Assembly (NCBI GenBank): GCA_037074615.1
Contig: CM073562.1
Location: 14,679,001-14,743,000 of the forward strand
Origin: Leucaena leucocephala
Lineage: Eukaryota > Streptophyta > Magnoliopsida > Fabales > Fabaceae
Reading direction: 5' to 3'
Length of the DNA stretch: 64,000 bases
This document shows, in pieces, positions 1 through 13,486 of this stretch (positions are counted from its first letter, which is position 1; every line of letters begins with the position of its first letter). The translations under genes and the position numbers were made by a program. The notes beneath the pieces were generated by a model. It worked only from the letters and a program-made list of their open reading frames with translations, searched no databases and was not told the DNA's origin.

Positions 1-820
1 TTGACGGTTATTACTTCTGGGTGGCACATATGGCAAAGAGTAGCGATTTTAGAAGGGGAAAACTAAAACAAGGCACTAAAAACCAGAGCACCAACATTAA
101 AATAATAACAATAATAAATTTTATTATATTAAATAGGGTCAACAGATCATATAACGCTATTGTACTATAACAATAACAAATGCTAAAAATAATTGAAAGC
201 AAATGATAAAAGCAAATGTTGTCATTTTGTTGGGGGTGGAGGGAGGGGGGAAACAACTGTGTTTAATTGTAAACGGATTAAAGATTCATTCATAAAGATC
301 AATGAAAAGTCACCCACGATTACTTTGCAAATTTATGCCTGTATAGTAATGTAATCTTAATAGTGGCAATAGAAGCGTCCTTGATTTTGCTATTTCAAAT
401 TCTTCTACTTAAAAATAATTGAAAGGGTATCATATATAAAATTGTAAAAAAAATAATTAGATATAAGTTATTGGAGCATTTTTTTCCCATAAAGATATGT
501 TCTAGAGATATTCAATAATATTCTAATAACATTTTGAGACTATATTTTACTTTCAAAATATAAATTGGTTTAAAATAATTCAAGTTTATTTTCATAAACA
601 AAAATCTTCTAATCATATAGTCGATCTTCAAATCTGGCACTGAATCACCCCAGCCCCAAAAAACCAAAATCTTACACTGAAGAAAGGTCGAATGAAACGT
701 GGCAAACTCAACTGGAAGCCACCAAAGAAATTATCATGGTCTTATCATAATTTGATATATTAAACTAATCTCAAAAATCAGGCAAAAAAAATCTATTATC
801 AATATTCAAATTGAGGGATT
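1..820. other. AT-rich intergenic DNA downstream of the TNO1-like gene
   Basis: No exon, RNA gene or clear transposon is recognisable here. The open frames are short and low in complexity and resemble no known protein. The stretch nearest the gene (about 820-1070) is probably the 3' untranslated region of the minus-strand gene, because the stop codon lies at 1071-1073. Confidence 0.5.
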
Positions 821-1070
821 CATAAATTATGATGATGGAGGTCAAAGAATGTGGGGAGAATTATCCCCAAACATAGGATTAGATTCTCTGCATCCCTAAA
901 ATGTGATTGCAGAGAATTAAACGAACTGTTACTATACATATGCTGGGCTACATTAAGAAGCAAAAAGAGAGAGGAAACAAGAACAAAAACTATTAGTATA
1001 TCTATCATACAATTTAAAGATGCAGGATATGCAATATTGAGAGGTTCAGATAGGTGATGATCAGAAACTC

Positions 1071-4000
1071 CTACAAGATTGTTGCCAATAGCCATATATG
1101 CAAGAGCAGCGAATAACAAATGAGTCCTAATCTCGCCCTGGGACGACTCATGAGAAGCCGTCCACCAGAAACCCTGCAGAAAGAAATTTAGCCTTAACGT
1201 AGTCTTTCAATCCATCTTAAAGGGGCGTTTGGATTTTAGCTTATTTTAAGTACTTTTATACAGAGGAGATAAATATGTGAGAAGAGTTTGTCTCCTCAAG
1301 CTCTAAAAGCCTGTGGTTGAGAACGTATCAAATATATGTATTAAATCATTCCTGGACTTTTATCATCCGCCTAAACTTGCCAAGTTGATGTGAGAATTGG
1401 GATTTTCTAAGAACACTTTTCACCGGGTAGAGGGTTAGGGCACTTGTCTCTCAAATATCTCTGAATACAATAAAACTATATGAAGCATTTTATCTTTTCC
1501 CCGCTATATTGAATCTCGAGCCTGGATAAGTTTGGTTATTACCAATAAGCTTTCTTTACCATTGACAGAAAATTCAATTAGACAATATATAGCACTTTAC
1601 CAGATTCCATCAATACGATCTGCAATGAGCTTTCCTTGTTTTGGCACGAATCCTGATGTGTTCAGAGACTTAAAGACGTGACCTGCATAGCAGTATATAG
1701 TTGAGCCTTCAACCTTTGGTTAAGCAGCCTGGTGTGATAAACTTATAATTACCTTTATCCTCATCAACATCAGCACTTCTGATTAAACGGTCAGATTCCC
1801 CATCAATATCAACTGCAAGATGCTCCGTAGATCCTTTTCGCATATTTCGCACAAGGGCGGCTGATGGGACAGGAGATATGACTTTCTTACCGAGTGATCC
1901 CTGCATAAAGAAATAAAAATTTACATATGCATTTCCTCACAGAAGGTATAAAAGCATTTCATTATTTTTTGAAGAAAGCACAATCTCTCAAACAATCTCA
2001 AGTTATATCAGCACTGAGGAAGGGTGAGGGAAAAGAAACCATCTGAAGCTAACCCCTCTATTGACAAACCTCACGGAAATAAAAATAAAGGCAAAGACAC
2101 AAAAAGAATACTTAAAACAATCTACACGGTGCCCAGTAAATGCTGATGACAAATACTAATGTAGAACTCTTCTTTGTAGAACAAGTAATTAAAAAACTTC
2201 TATTAAACTGAATAAATAAAACATGCTTTCTTCTTGTTGTAACACCACTAAATATCGATATTATACCCAATTAGTGCCATTGTTCACAGAAACTTTCGAG
2301 GGTTCAAATAAGCGCCTAACAAATTAGACGAGATCCACTACATCAGACATTGTTTTGTTATCAGCGAGCATTGAACCCACGCGTGTCCATATGTGTGCAT
2401 ATTTGTAAGGATATAATATGTCATGCCTAACAATTCAACAGAAGTTCAAACTGAAGTTAAGAACTTGGAAGGTCATATATATTTATTTTAACCATTACAT
2501 GTAAACATTAGAGTAAGTTAACAATCATAAGGAGCATAGAATAAACATTTGAACTTCAATAACTTCGAGGACCTGGCACCATTATTTCATCAAGGAATAA
2601 ATTAAGCTTTGAAAATTAACTGTGACTACCTCTTCAACTTCAGATATCTCTGATCCACCCGGTAATGAGGGTGTTTCAAATAAACTCTTTTCCTGGACAA
2701 CCTCTATCTGAGAGGTCTTGCCATTAAGTGAACCTTCAAGCAATCTAACCTTGGTTGTTAATTCATCAATAAGTTTCTGACTTCCAACTAACTTCACACC
2801 AAGTTCTGTGGCTTTTGACTTTGCACTTTCAGATTCTAAAAGAATGGTCATAACCTGCTTTTCCAACACTGGCATCAATTCATTCAAACCAGTAGATTTT
2901 TTATCTTCAACTCTATCGCCGGCTCCCAACATACTGAGAATTTTTTCCAAAGCAAAGGCGACCCCAGACACCTCATTTTTCAACTTGTCCAAGTCCTCCC
3001 AGTTACTATTAAGCTGTTTCACTTCCTCCTCCAGCTGCTTAATTCCAAGATCCTTGGTTGCAACGGTTGTTTGAAGTTCTTCTTTGTCATTGGACAAAGA
3101 ACTCATTTGGTGATGCAACTGAGTAACACTATCAATGATGTTAAAGAGCTTCTTTACAGGAGCTGAAGTATTGGGTTCCGTGTCATCTGCTGACTCTAGA
3201 AAAGGGATTTCGATCCTATCAATCTTACCAAAGAGAGTTCTAGCCTGAGATTCTGAGAGAAGGGAATTTTCTGATTCTGAAATCAAACACATCAAATCAT
3301 AAACAGGTGAATCAACATCTGTAGATTAAACAAAATAAGCAGTAAAAAATAATTAGGTCAACAAAGATTTCAACATTTACCTTCTTGTTTTTTTAACAAA
3401 GTACTGTACAATGATGATATCTCTTTTTCTTTTTCCTTTATCTCTAAGTTATTCCTAAGCTCACTACATGACTTTTGTAATACTTGGATATCAGACTCCA
3501 GTTGCAAAACTCTGCTTTGACTAAGGTCTCTTTCTTTTATGACCTCTTCAGAAGCAGCTCTTGTTTCCTTCAATTGATTATGCAAATCTTCAACTGTTCT
3601 GTCTAATTCCTTACTTTGGAATTCAAAATTTTTAATCAAATACTGTGCTTTCCTACTAGCAGATATCAACTTCCGTGCTGTATCCATGTATTTGCTGTTC
3701 TGATTATACTTGGCTAGTGCATCTGCATCAAGATTCATTGTCTCAGAAATGGGACCTGGTTCCACAAGGTTCTCGTGAACTACAGAGTGAAGTTCACAGG
3801 AAGCATCAGCGCATGCAGACAACAAGACTGTGATATCATTCTCCAAAGTGGCAATAGTATTTTCCTGTTCTGCTTTTAAACTTTCCCTAGCATCTACTTT
3901 TTCCTTAAGGGTTTCCAAGTGCCTAAGGATACTTACTACACCAGTCTCTGTTTCCAGTAGTTTTGTCTGAAGAAGAGAAATAAACTTATCAATAGACTCA

Positions 4001-7000
4001 GAAAAATCATCAAACCTATCTGCAATAAGTTTGTTTCTCAGCCGAAACCCTTTCACAATGTTTCCAAATTGTGAAATCATATTATCATCAATATCAGTGC
4101 CATTCATCACTCTACTGTCCACTTCAACATAATAATTCTCAATGCCACCAAAGGATGCTTTTCTCATCAAGGGGTCTTCCTGGTATAAACAAGATGGAGT
4201 TTTAAGAAACACTTGCAAAAGTAATATACACAGACAGAACTAAAAACTTGAAAGCAACATATGTCCTGACCTACGAAAACATCATGCAATTCTCAGAACA
4301 ATCAAAGAAAATGGGAAAAGAAAGGAGAAGAGGGAGAAACAGATAAACAGATGGAAGAAGGAAGTTGAGATAAAAAACAGAGAAGTTCGTATAGAAACTG
4401 AGTCATAACGTTTGAAAATTCAATAAGCCTGGTCTGGATTACTTTCTCAGTAGCTATTTATAGTAAGCCCATAATAAGAGAATACAATAAATTAAAAGAC
4501 AGGAAAAGAAATTCTTCCAACAATAATACTTTCTACAATATTCTCTCAATATTTCCATCTTAATCACTTACTGCACAAGAAAGTATCTGCAATTCTGTCA
4601 ATAACAAGATTGTATTCCACTTGTGAGCAACTGAGCGATAATACCACTGGTAAAGCCTCAAGTGCCACATATACGAAGGTCATAACCAGAACAGCATACA
4701 TGAAGGTCATAAGCAGAATAGCATGCATGAAGCAAGAAGTGATAGAGAGCAAAGGAGGAAGGTAGGAATACTACCTCCAACATACGGTGTGTTCCAGGAT
4801 CTTTAGCAGTCATGCCAACAGGATAGTCCCTTATTTTGTTCAGAACTAGATCCATATTCTTAAGAGCCTCAAACTTCGTCTCAAAGCACTGTTCTACTTT
4901 GGGAAGTAGAATATTCTCTTTCAAAAGCACAATAAGATCATTCATAAGTCCAATGAGCTCTATAGACCTGTTTTCCAAGCTACCATTCTTTCTAGATAAC
5001 TCATCCAGGCGCGAATTTAACTTGAAATTGAGTGATGATATCTCCTCTTTAGCAGTTTTATTCGCATCTTCCAGGACAGATATATTATTTTGTGCCTTCA
5101 ACAATGTATCTTTTAGTGTTTTTATAGTTGCAGAGGCATTTATCAATTTGCTAGCCTGATCCTCAGCTTCATCTTGCAGCTTCTTCAACTCACTCTCCAT
5201 TTTGGTTTTAGCAACTTGGTCAGCATCGTATTTATCTTTCAGTACATTGACATGACTCTCAGCCTGAGATAGTGTATCTTCTAAGCCCTTTATGGTTGTG
5301 CTGGCCTCAGCTAGTTGGCTCGTCAACCTGGCAGCTTCTTCTTTAACTCTTTCTAGCTCAGTCTCTACAGCAGCTCTAACAGTTTGAACCATCTCTTTCT
5401 CATTAGAAAGAACAGTGATATCTTTTTCTGCCTGAGATAATGCAGCTCTAAGTGACATAGTAGCCTCACCAACCTCTTCCAAGTTCTTTATGGTTGCACT
5501 GGCCTCAGCTAGTTCGCTTGCCAACCTGGCAGCTTCTTCTTTAACTTTCTCTAGTTCAGTCTCCGTGGCAGCTCTACTAGTTAGAGCCAACTCCTTCTCA
5601 TTGGATAGAACAGAAATATATTTTTCTGCTTGAGATAATGCATCTCTAAGTGACACAGTAGACTCCCCAATCTCTTCCAAGTCCTTTATGGTTGTGCTGG
5701 CCTGTTCTAGTTTGATTGTCAACCTGATGACTTCTTCTTTAACTCTCTCTAGCTCAGTCTCTGCAGCAGTTTGAAGCAGCTCTTTCTCACTGGAAAGAAT
5801 AGAAATATCTTTTTCTGCCTGAGATAATGCATTTCGAAGTGACAAAGTAGATTCAACAGCCTCCTGCAAGTCCTTTATGGTTGTGCTGGCCTCTTCTAGT
5901 TTGCTTGTCAACCTGGATGCTTCTTCTTTAACTCTCTCTAGCTCAGTCTCCGCAGCAGCTCTACCAGCTTGAGCCAATTCTTTCTCTTTGGAATGAACAT
6001 CAATATCTTTTTCTGCCTGAGACAATGCAGCTCTGAGTGACATAGTAGACTCACCAGCCTCTTCAAAGACCTTAATGGTTGCATTGGCCTCTGCTAGTTT
6101 GCTTGTCAACCTGGCAACTTCTTCTTTAACTTGCTCTAGCTCAGTCTCTGCAGCAGCTCTGCCAGTTTGAGCCAAGTCTTTCTCGTTGGAAAGAACAGCA
6201 ATATCTTTTTCTGCCTGAGACAATGCAGCTCTAAGTGACATGGTAGACTCCCCAACCTCTTCTAAGTCCTTTATGGTTGCACTGGCCTCTGCTAGTCTGC
6301 TTGTCAATCTGGCAGCTTCTTCTTTAACTCTCTCTAGCTCAATCTCTGCAGCAGCCCTACCAGTTTGAGCCATCTCTTTCTCACTGGAAAGAATAGCATG
6401 TTCTTCTTTCACTTTATGTAATTCCTCCTCAACTTCTGCTTTCTCGAGTTCTAACTCCCTCTTCTCTTCAGCTGATTGAGAAAAATTATTCTCTGCAGTA
6501 GATAATGCTTGTTTAAGGGATTCTACAGTTGCTTGGGCTTCTGCTAATTTACTTTCAAGGTTATAGGCTCCCTCTTTTACTAGCTGCAGCTCTTGCTCAG
6601 CATGCAGTTTAGCATCTTGGTATTCACTGACAAATCCAGCAATCCACTTCACCTTTTCAAAAGGTTCTTTGAAAACTGAATCAACAGGAAGGTGGATATG
6701 ATCGATAGACTCTACCACTCTCTGTAACGAGTTATTGCTCTGAAATAAGAGCTGCTCAAACTGATTCCTTTCACCTTTTACTGCTTGAAGCTCTGCCTCC
6801 AATTTTGGGATGCTTTCCACATCACTGGACAAGTTATTAACCTGGTCATTGTACTCAGAAACTACAGATTCTTGCTTCTGCAAATCAAGCTTTAACTGCT
6901 CAATCTCCGAGTTCTTTTCATTTATAAGATTTTTTAGATTGTCCCTGTCTTGAACCAATCCTTTCCCTTTCTTAACTGCCATGGATAACTTATCCTTAAG

Positions 7001-9458
7001 AAGAGCAGACTTCTCCTCTGATCGGTGAAGATCTTTCTGTAGAGATCTCTTTTCTTCTTTCAGCACATGAATTTCATCTGAAGCTGTTTTCAAGTCATTT
7101 GCCAGTTTATTCACTTCTGATCTAATCAACATCTCTTCTTCCAGTATATCCTCACAGAGCATCAATCGCTGATCCCTAACATATAAGTGACTTTGAATTC
7201 TTTCAATTAAATCAGTATCGATATGGGATGACCTAGATAAATGACCACTTTGTTCTTTTATCATTTGAAAGCAATGGTTAATAATCATCAATGTTTCAGG
7301 AGAAGAACTATCAATTCCTTCATCCTCCATGTTAAAGCCAGAAAGATCAACTAACATTTTCACAATCAGTTCCTTCTCCCTCAAAACCTGATGGTTCATT
7401 TCAATAATCTCTTCATATTTGCATCTCAAATCAGTTAATTCTGATTGAAGGTAATCTTTTTCCAGTGATTCCAACAAAAAGTATACACTCAAGAAATCAA
7501 TACAGTTGTGGGCTTCTTGTTTAATTGTAGAGATTTCTTCCTGCAGAATATTAGTATCATTCATTGCCCTGTAATAAGAGTTACCCAGCCAAGTTATCTT
7601 ATATTCCAAATCAGATGATGAGACAGATTCTGGTAGATTTACCAGAGATAGAGCATCCTTAAATTTGCAGAACTCTAGATAGGCACCCTTGAGAACATCT
7701 CTGTCATGCACAACCCAACTTAACCTCTCCAAAATATCCAAATTAGGAGTATCAGGTTCTGTCTGAGACAAGATTTTCTCGACCTGTTCAATAATCATGT
7801 TACTTTGTAGTAATGAGTTCTGCAGGGATGCAACCAAATTTTCACTTTGAACCAACTCATCCTTGGTAAGTCTAGCAGCTTTTAGCTCAACAGACTTCTC
7901 CTGCAACTCAATCAAGCATTTCTCATGCTCACTGGATTTTTCCGCCAGAGATTTCTTTAATGAGTCCCGCTGCTGTACCAATGCCTTTCCTTTTGTCACA
8001 GCCATGCTAAGTTTTTCTTTGGTATTAGCACATTTAACCTTTTCCTGCTCAAGTTCTACTTTCATATTTCCAATTTCTGCATTCAATGTTCCTATCATCA
8101 CCATTTCCTTGTCAAGCTCATCCAATAGTTTCCGATTCTCGTCTTCTAGATGAGCAAGTCTTTCAACCAATTCTGCTTCCTTTCTTTTGAGTTCCAATAA
8201 TCCACCAGCAGCAGCAGCAAGAGTGTTCCCATGTTCCTGGTCCCTAGCATCCAACCCAACCTCAGAGAAAGACTGCCCAAGTTGATAAATTTCAGAAAGA
8301 ATATTATTATATTTTGCTGTTAATAGTGCAGTGCCTTCCTCAATATGAACTATTTTTCCACTAATAGTATTATCTACAAGTTGCTCTTGACTCACAACTG
8401 TTGCAAGAGAGGACATTATTCTATCTACTACTATATCAATCTCTGACGATACTTCCAGAGTCTTCTGAGCTGAGTTATCATGGGAGACCAATAGCTCAGT
8501 AACCTTTGTATTTAGATTTTCTATCAGGAGATCCTTATCAGAAAGAAGAGCTTGAAGATTTCTAATAGTTGCCTCAGCATTGGATCGTTCCTCTTTAGTT
8601 GTTTTTACAAACTCTAAACATTCTTTAATCATCTCCTTCAATGGACTGTCAGCCAGTTGAGCCTCCTTAACCCTACTTCCAGCTTCAGATTCATCGGGCA
8701 ATGACTGTTGCCAGGTCAGAGCCTTTAGTTCACAATAAATATCAAATACTCCTTGGGCAACAGTTTCTTGTTCTTCCTGCATCACAGAAACTATAATTAA
8801 TTGAGAATAAACTGTACCTGCAAAAGCCGGTGTTAATCTTATAAGCCGAACCTTATATTCCCGTGTATTACTTTCTTTCTCAGCAACTGCTTTCGCCACT
8901 GATTCATCTCCTGCTCCATTGTCCAGATTACCGAAATGACTCTGTTGATCTTCTTCCAAGTTCTGTCTACTTTCTTCAGCATCTGTTGCTTCCTTAACAT
9001 CAGTGTGCCTGCCATCAAACGTGCCTAACTCATCTGGGCAATCAACAAACATATCATCTCTCGCAGTATCCTCACTAGATTTAGCATCATCATGGTCTAC
9101 CTGTCCAGTATGACCAAAAATCCCATTATAAATGTTAGCGTGCTCAATATGCGCTAGCCAGGCAATAGAGACGAGACGGAAAATTGATGCCCTACCTCCA
9201 AAATCATATAATAAATTAAAATTTGATTGACATCACTACCTGATTCTTTGTTTCCAGTGCGTCCCCAGTAAGTATGCCCACCGTAACGTCGTCTTGATGA
9301 GTGTGAGTGGTGGATTCGAATGGTAATTCGCTAACACCATTTGATTGTTCAACTAAATTAGCAGCTATGGATTCACTAGAATCCGAAAGGCTCCCCTCTA
9401 TCCCTTGCTCGGTAGCTCCATGACCTTCCAAATGCTGTTCTGCTTCGTTATCATCCAT
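1071..9458 (-). CDS. TNO1: TNO1-like giant coiled-coil protein with C-terminal membrane anchor
   Basis: Similar to Arabidopsis TNO1, a trans-Golgi protein that binds the syntaxin SYP41 and supports vacuolar and secretory traffic. Coding exons run 9458-9240, 9100-4775, 4179-3381, 3276-2630, 1900-1753, 1682-1601 and 1173-1071. All introns are GT-AG, phases agree, and the sum is 6,324 nt (2,107 aa), longer than the roughly 1,860 aa I recall for Arabidopsis. The N-terminus is acidic. The rest is almost all heptad coiled coil, including a six-fold 66-residue tandem repeat. The last two exons give the family signature: a segment ending GHVFKSLNTSGFVPKQGK, then a basic stretch (MSRPRARLG) and one hydrophobic helix ending LLATIL at the stop. 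This is a tail anchor with the bulk facing the cytosol. A 75-bp stop-free stretch in exon 2 (8777-8851) may be an extra intron. The start at 9458 is the first ATG after a 5' UTR intron. Family call is firm; orthology is inferred from memory of the C-terminus. Confidence 0.9.
5270..6400 (-). repeat. Six tandem 198-bp coding repeats (66-residue coiled-coil unit)
   Basis: Within exon 2 of the TNO1-like gene a unit of about 66 residues recurs six times. Each copy contains close variants of ETELERVKEEAARLTSKL followed by EASATIKDLEE and SLRAALSQAEKDI. One copy lacks three residues (its GRA is missing) and the last is cut short. The repeat shows at DNA level as the recurring plus-strand string tctttttctgcctgaga. 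The length is a whole number of codons, so copy-number change keeps frame. Unequal crossing-over is the likely origin. Confidence 0.9.
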
Positions 9459-9502
9459 TTCAAACGGTCATAATCGAATCGCCTCCAAAACAAGATTCGG
9501 AT

Positions 9503-9596
9503 CTGCAAAAAGGAAATCACTACACAATTAGAATGAATTAAATCCAAAGCCAAGACTGAATCTAAAAGTTCACCAAGCAGAAAAAAAAGAAATTAC
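9503..9596 (-). other. 5' UTR intron of the TNO1-like gene
   Basis: Reading the minus strand, a donor (TTCG|GTAATTTC at 9597/9596) and an acceptor after a T-rich run (TTTTTGCAG at 9503) bracket a 94-bp AT-rich segment. It lies 44 bp upstream of the start codon. A leader intron just before the first ATG is common in plants. It is inferred from splice signals only. Confidence 0.6.
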
Positions 9597-9699
9597 CGAA
9601 CCCTAAAATCAAATTGGTTCGTCGAAAATGATATAGGAACCAGAAATAGCGATGGGGACTCGGACGTTTACGTTGGGGGGCACCACCAGATCGTGATGT

Positions 9700-11000
9700 C
9701 AGATAAAGCTGAGACTCGTCGTTGACCTTGTTACTGAATTCACACAGTCAAAACGGGAACAGTTCGAAGTTGTAATTTCGAAGACGATAAAAGCGAATAG
9801 ATCCGTAGGTAATATCATCACATCACAGAAATACTTAGAAAGTGCCAACTCAATTGGATAAAACGTGACATTTCTGGAATACGTGTACATGTCATTGAAG
9901 TATTAGTATCTGTTTTGTAAGAAATTTTCAAATCGATATACTCCACTTAGGGGAATTAGAAATGGAATACACAATTACTAATCATTATCAGGGAGCAATT
10001 ATTAATCGGAAAAATTTATAAAAAAATTTTTAGAAATTGATAAATTTTTAAATTAAAATTTTACATATTACAAATACTTAAAAAAGTGCGAGGACATAAA
10101 TCATAATTTTAAAATTTAAAATTAAATAACTAAAATGCTCATTCTCTTAATTTTTTAAAATAAAATAATAGGTATTTTGTTCATTTCATTTTTATTTTTA
10201 AAATCTTAATTTAGTTTTTAACATTTTTTTAATATTTGTAATTTTTATAATCTCAATCTGAGATTTATCTATTTTTTAAAATCTTTTTCAGATATTTTCT
10301 CTTATTATTAATTTCTTAGTGTTCAATCAAATTAAAATATTAAATATAAAAATAAATATAGGAGAAGTTGGTTCAACAAATCCAAAGATCTACGCCAAAT
10401 ATTTAGTGTTTCCGCTATGTCCGTATGTAATGTGGGTCTAACTTTTGTCAACTTTAATATCTAATAATGTAATTTAGAATTCAAAGTTAGTTGGAATTAA
10501 AAAAGGTTAATTAAATTGAAAGAGAAGAAGATATTTTATATGATTTTGAGTGTAACTAGCTTTTTACATAAAACCAATTTAAAATTAAAACAATTTTTTT
10601 AACTTTTGACTTTGAGCTTTTTTTTTTAATTTAAATATTTTTAAATTGGCTTTTAAATAATTTTATCAAAATTTATCTAAATAAAAATCACATTATACAA
10701 ATTAATTTTTATCTAAATTTTTTTTATAAAAATTAGTTAGAATAAAATTCATGTTTATCAATATTATTGCAAACAAGCCCTAAATTGTTTAAATGCTTTT
10801 TGTGGCCATTTGGTTTAAAGAATTATAAAAAATACAATGAAATTGAATAATAATTATAGAGCATTTGTTTGATATGTTATTAAAAAATATGTAAAAAATT
10901 TATATTTTATAAATAAAAAATAAAAATAAATGTGAAATGATCTTGTAAAGTCATAAAAAATGGAGGATAGAAATGTCTAAATATTGATTCAAAGATAGTA
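9700..11000. other. Intergenic DNA; TNO1-like promoter side, then AT-rich filler
   Basis: About 9650-9900 is less AT-rich and should hold the promoter of the minus-strand TNO1-like gene, but I cannot place a TATA box with confidence. From about 9900 to 11000 the DNA is extremely AT-rich. A weak relative of the pyrimidine-rich MITE family may lie near 10560-10800. No exon seen. Confidence 0.4.
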
Positions 11001-13080
11001 TATGTAATATCTAATTGTTATTATTATATTTAAGTATAATCAAAAATATTATTTATCAATAATTTAAAAATATTATTTAATTAAATTATTATGATTTATT
11101 ATTGTTAATAAAATATGATATATAGATTATTCTATTATTATCTTATTTAGAATTTTATAATTTAATTATTATTAATTATGAATTTATTAAGATTTAACTT
11201 TAAATTTAGATATGTATTAAATTTTAAATTACTATATATATCTATGGGATTTTAATAATAATAATAATGTAAGATGAGATTATTTAAGATATAAAAATTG
11301 AGTATTTAAGATATAAAAATTGAGTTTAAATTTTTATAAAATTATTAATAATTTTAATTATACCATATATCTTTTTTAGCTCTCATTAGACATCTGTAAT
11401 CTCTTTTTCTCCAAGTCGTAGGAGTCTAAGAGAGGCTGGCTCTTATAATTTCATACCTTCTTCTCCAATTCTCTCGTATCTATCCCGTTTTTGTGCACTG
11501 GCGCAATGTCTCGATGTGTTTGGAAATTCAAATAAAAAAAGTAAGAACGATGAGCAGCAGGGTGGGTGGAGGTGATGCTCCAAAAACGTCCAAAGGTCGG
11601 CGGTTCATGATTGCAGTTGAAGAAGCAAGTTACAAAGGTAATGTTGCAGAAGTACCCTTGAAGAAAGGCCCTAGGACAGCAGCCCAGGATGAGATTTTAT
11701 TAGATTATGTCAAAAACATGGAGAAGGAAATTGGAATGCAGCCCAAAGGCACTCATGACGTGGCGAATACACATAGGACCAAAAGTTGACGGATCCTATT
11801 TCTTGGTGCGCCTTCCAACGTCATGTCTATAAGCACACAGGCATGGACATGGGGACAGATTGTGCTTGATTAATATTGTCGTTTATAGGACCACTTCATG
11901 GCAATTATTCTTTTCTTTTTCTTTTTTCTTTTTTTGAGAGGCGAGTATTTTTTTAGTTGTGTGTGTGTTAACATGATAATTATGAGTAATTTAATATATA
12001 TATATATATTGATAATATGATTATAATAAAAAAAATTATTTGATAATTTTTGTTAAAAATAATCTTATGGAATTTAAAGTTTAATTTAAAAATTTTAATT
12101 TGAGATTATAAATTTATTATATATTAAAATTAGAATTTAAAAAAAATATTATCTTGAGAAAAATTCTATTGTGATATTTATTGGTATTATTTATTATCAA
12201 ACTATTAATATTTTGATTAATATGATTATTTTGATAATTGTATATTGGGGATAGGTGATAATCGAATTGTATTTCTACTACGTGGTATAACCTCCATTAT
12301 ATCTTGATGGTTAGCTTTTATTTCACTAGTTTACCGAATGACGTGCCCCACCTATTTATCGAGGGGTTGCGATGCCCCACCTTTTTATTGAGGGGGAATG
12401 AACCTATGATCCAATCATGTGCTCTGTAGATTTTGGCATATCTATAACACTTAACTGATTAGCTTTTTGAGTGATCATTTATCACTAGCCCATGGGTTCA
12501 GTCTGTTAAAATAAGATGGTTTAGTTAGTTTGATGGGAAGAATTTGGGTGGGTTATCTATTTGATTTTATTATGATAATACGTTATTTTCTATATATTTA
12601 TGATAAGTGTCACAAAATATAAATTTTGTGATTGGTCCCATTTGATGACTCATGAGTATATGTTAGTACTCATGATAAGTATAATTGCTAGTTATTGAGA
12701 TGTTTGTCTCACCTTATTATTATTAATATTTTGTATATTATAGTCTTATCTTAGGATCCCAAGAAAAATTTCAGAAGGTTAATTAAATCTATATTAATTG
12801 TATAGCATTATCTTTTAAAAGTATGTGTAGAATACTTATATATTACCATAGTAAATTTCATTATACATATTTTAATATTATATTAATTATTCAATTTTTT
12901 TAAAAAAAATATTTTTATAACTATGATAGAGTTTTTTTAGATTTTAGTAAAATTCTTTTTTTATCATAGTTAATTCTTTTAAAATAAACTAAATTTATTT
13001 ATAATATTATTTTTAAATTATATTAAATATAAAATAGATCTAAATAATTATTAATAGTTATATTTTAGGAAAATTTTACT
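11000..13080 (+). mobile_element. Dispersed repeat family R1, copy 1, with a MYB gene fragment inside
   Basis: Two blocks of this region recur elsewhere in the window. The left block (about 11030-11280) matches 21580-21850 and 44960-45180. The right block (about 11960-13070) matches 23010-23730 plus 25750-26450, and 45300-46850. Shared landmarks in the right block are a 'tatttctaccacgtggtata' type string, a 'cccacctgtttatcgagg' string and a 3' part with 'atcatgattagctctttt'. The interior between the blocks differs in each copy; here it holds the MYB fragment. I see no transposase or clear terminal inverted repeats, so the class is unknown. Boundaries are approximate. Confidence 0.6.
11550..11800 (+). 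pseudogene. Decayed R2R3-MYB first-exon fragment (GAMYB/MYB101-type)
   Basis: The frame from an ATG at 11550 encodes a GAMYB-like N-terminus leading into the first MYB repeat: LKKGPRTAAQDEILLDYVK, where the family has LKKGPWTxAEDxIL. The first conserved tryptophan is therefore arginine and the acidic residue of AED is glutamine. Just after this, one base is missing relative to the usual codons. The DNA aacatggagaaggaaattgg would read HGEGNW in the next frame but is translated as MEKEIG. Beyond about 11765 the shifted frame meets stops. No second repeat, third repeat or miR159 site follows. It sits inside repeat R1 copy 1, so it may have been captured with the element. It is very unlikely to make a functional transcription factor. 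Confidence 0.75.
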
Positions 13081-13486
13081 GTATAAATGTCCATATGCAG
13101 ATTCATGTAAATTTAAATACAAATTACCTTATTAAAATAATATAATTTGGGATTATTTTATTTGTTTTGAAGGGAGAATTTGGTTAAAGAGGAAGAAAAA
13201 CAAGTTATCTCTTTTATCTCTGCTCCGATGAGCATGGGTTAAGAAAACCGGTCCCCCCTTCCCGGGGGACGCTTTATTGGTATAGTTGAAATAGTATTTT
13301 AGGTAAAAATATCTATTGTTTGTGTAGATTCAGTTGGCGGAAGGATAAGACATACTATTATTTAGAGTGTGTTCGAATTTTAGGAAGTATCACTTTATTG
13401 TGGTTCCAGTCGCGGCACTTGAGGAGACATCATAGCCCTTAGATGTTTAAGTTTACGCCTCAGGATAATAGACGGCTTGCTCTGCC

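Noticed and set aside
820..1119. 99-aa minus-strand frame with hydrophobic stretches at the TNO1-like 3' end
   Set aside because: The correct last exon uses another frame, which joins the upstream exon in phase and gives the family's C-terminus ending at 1071.
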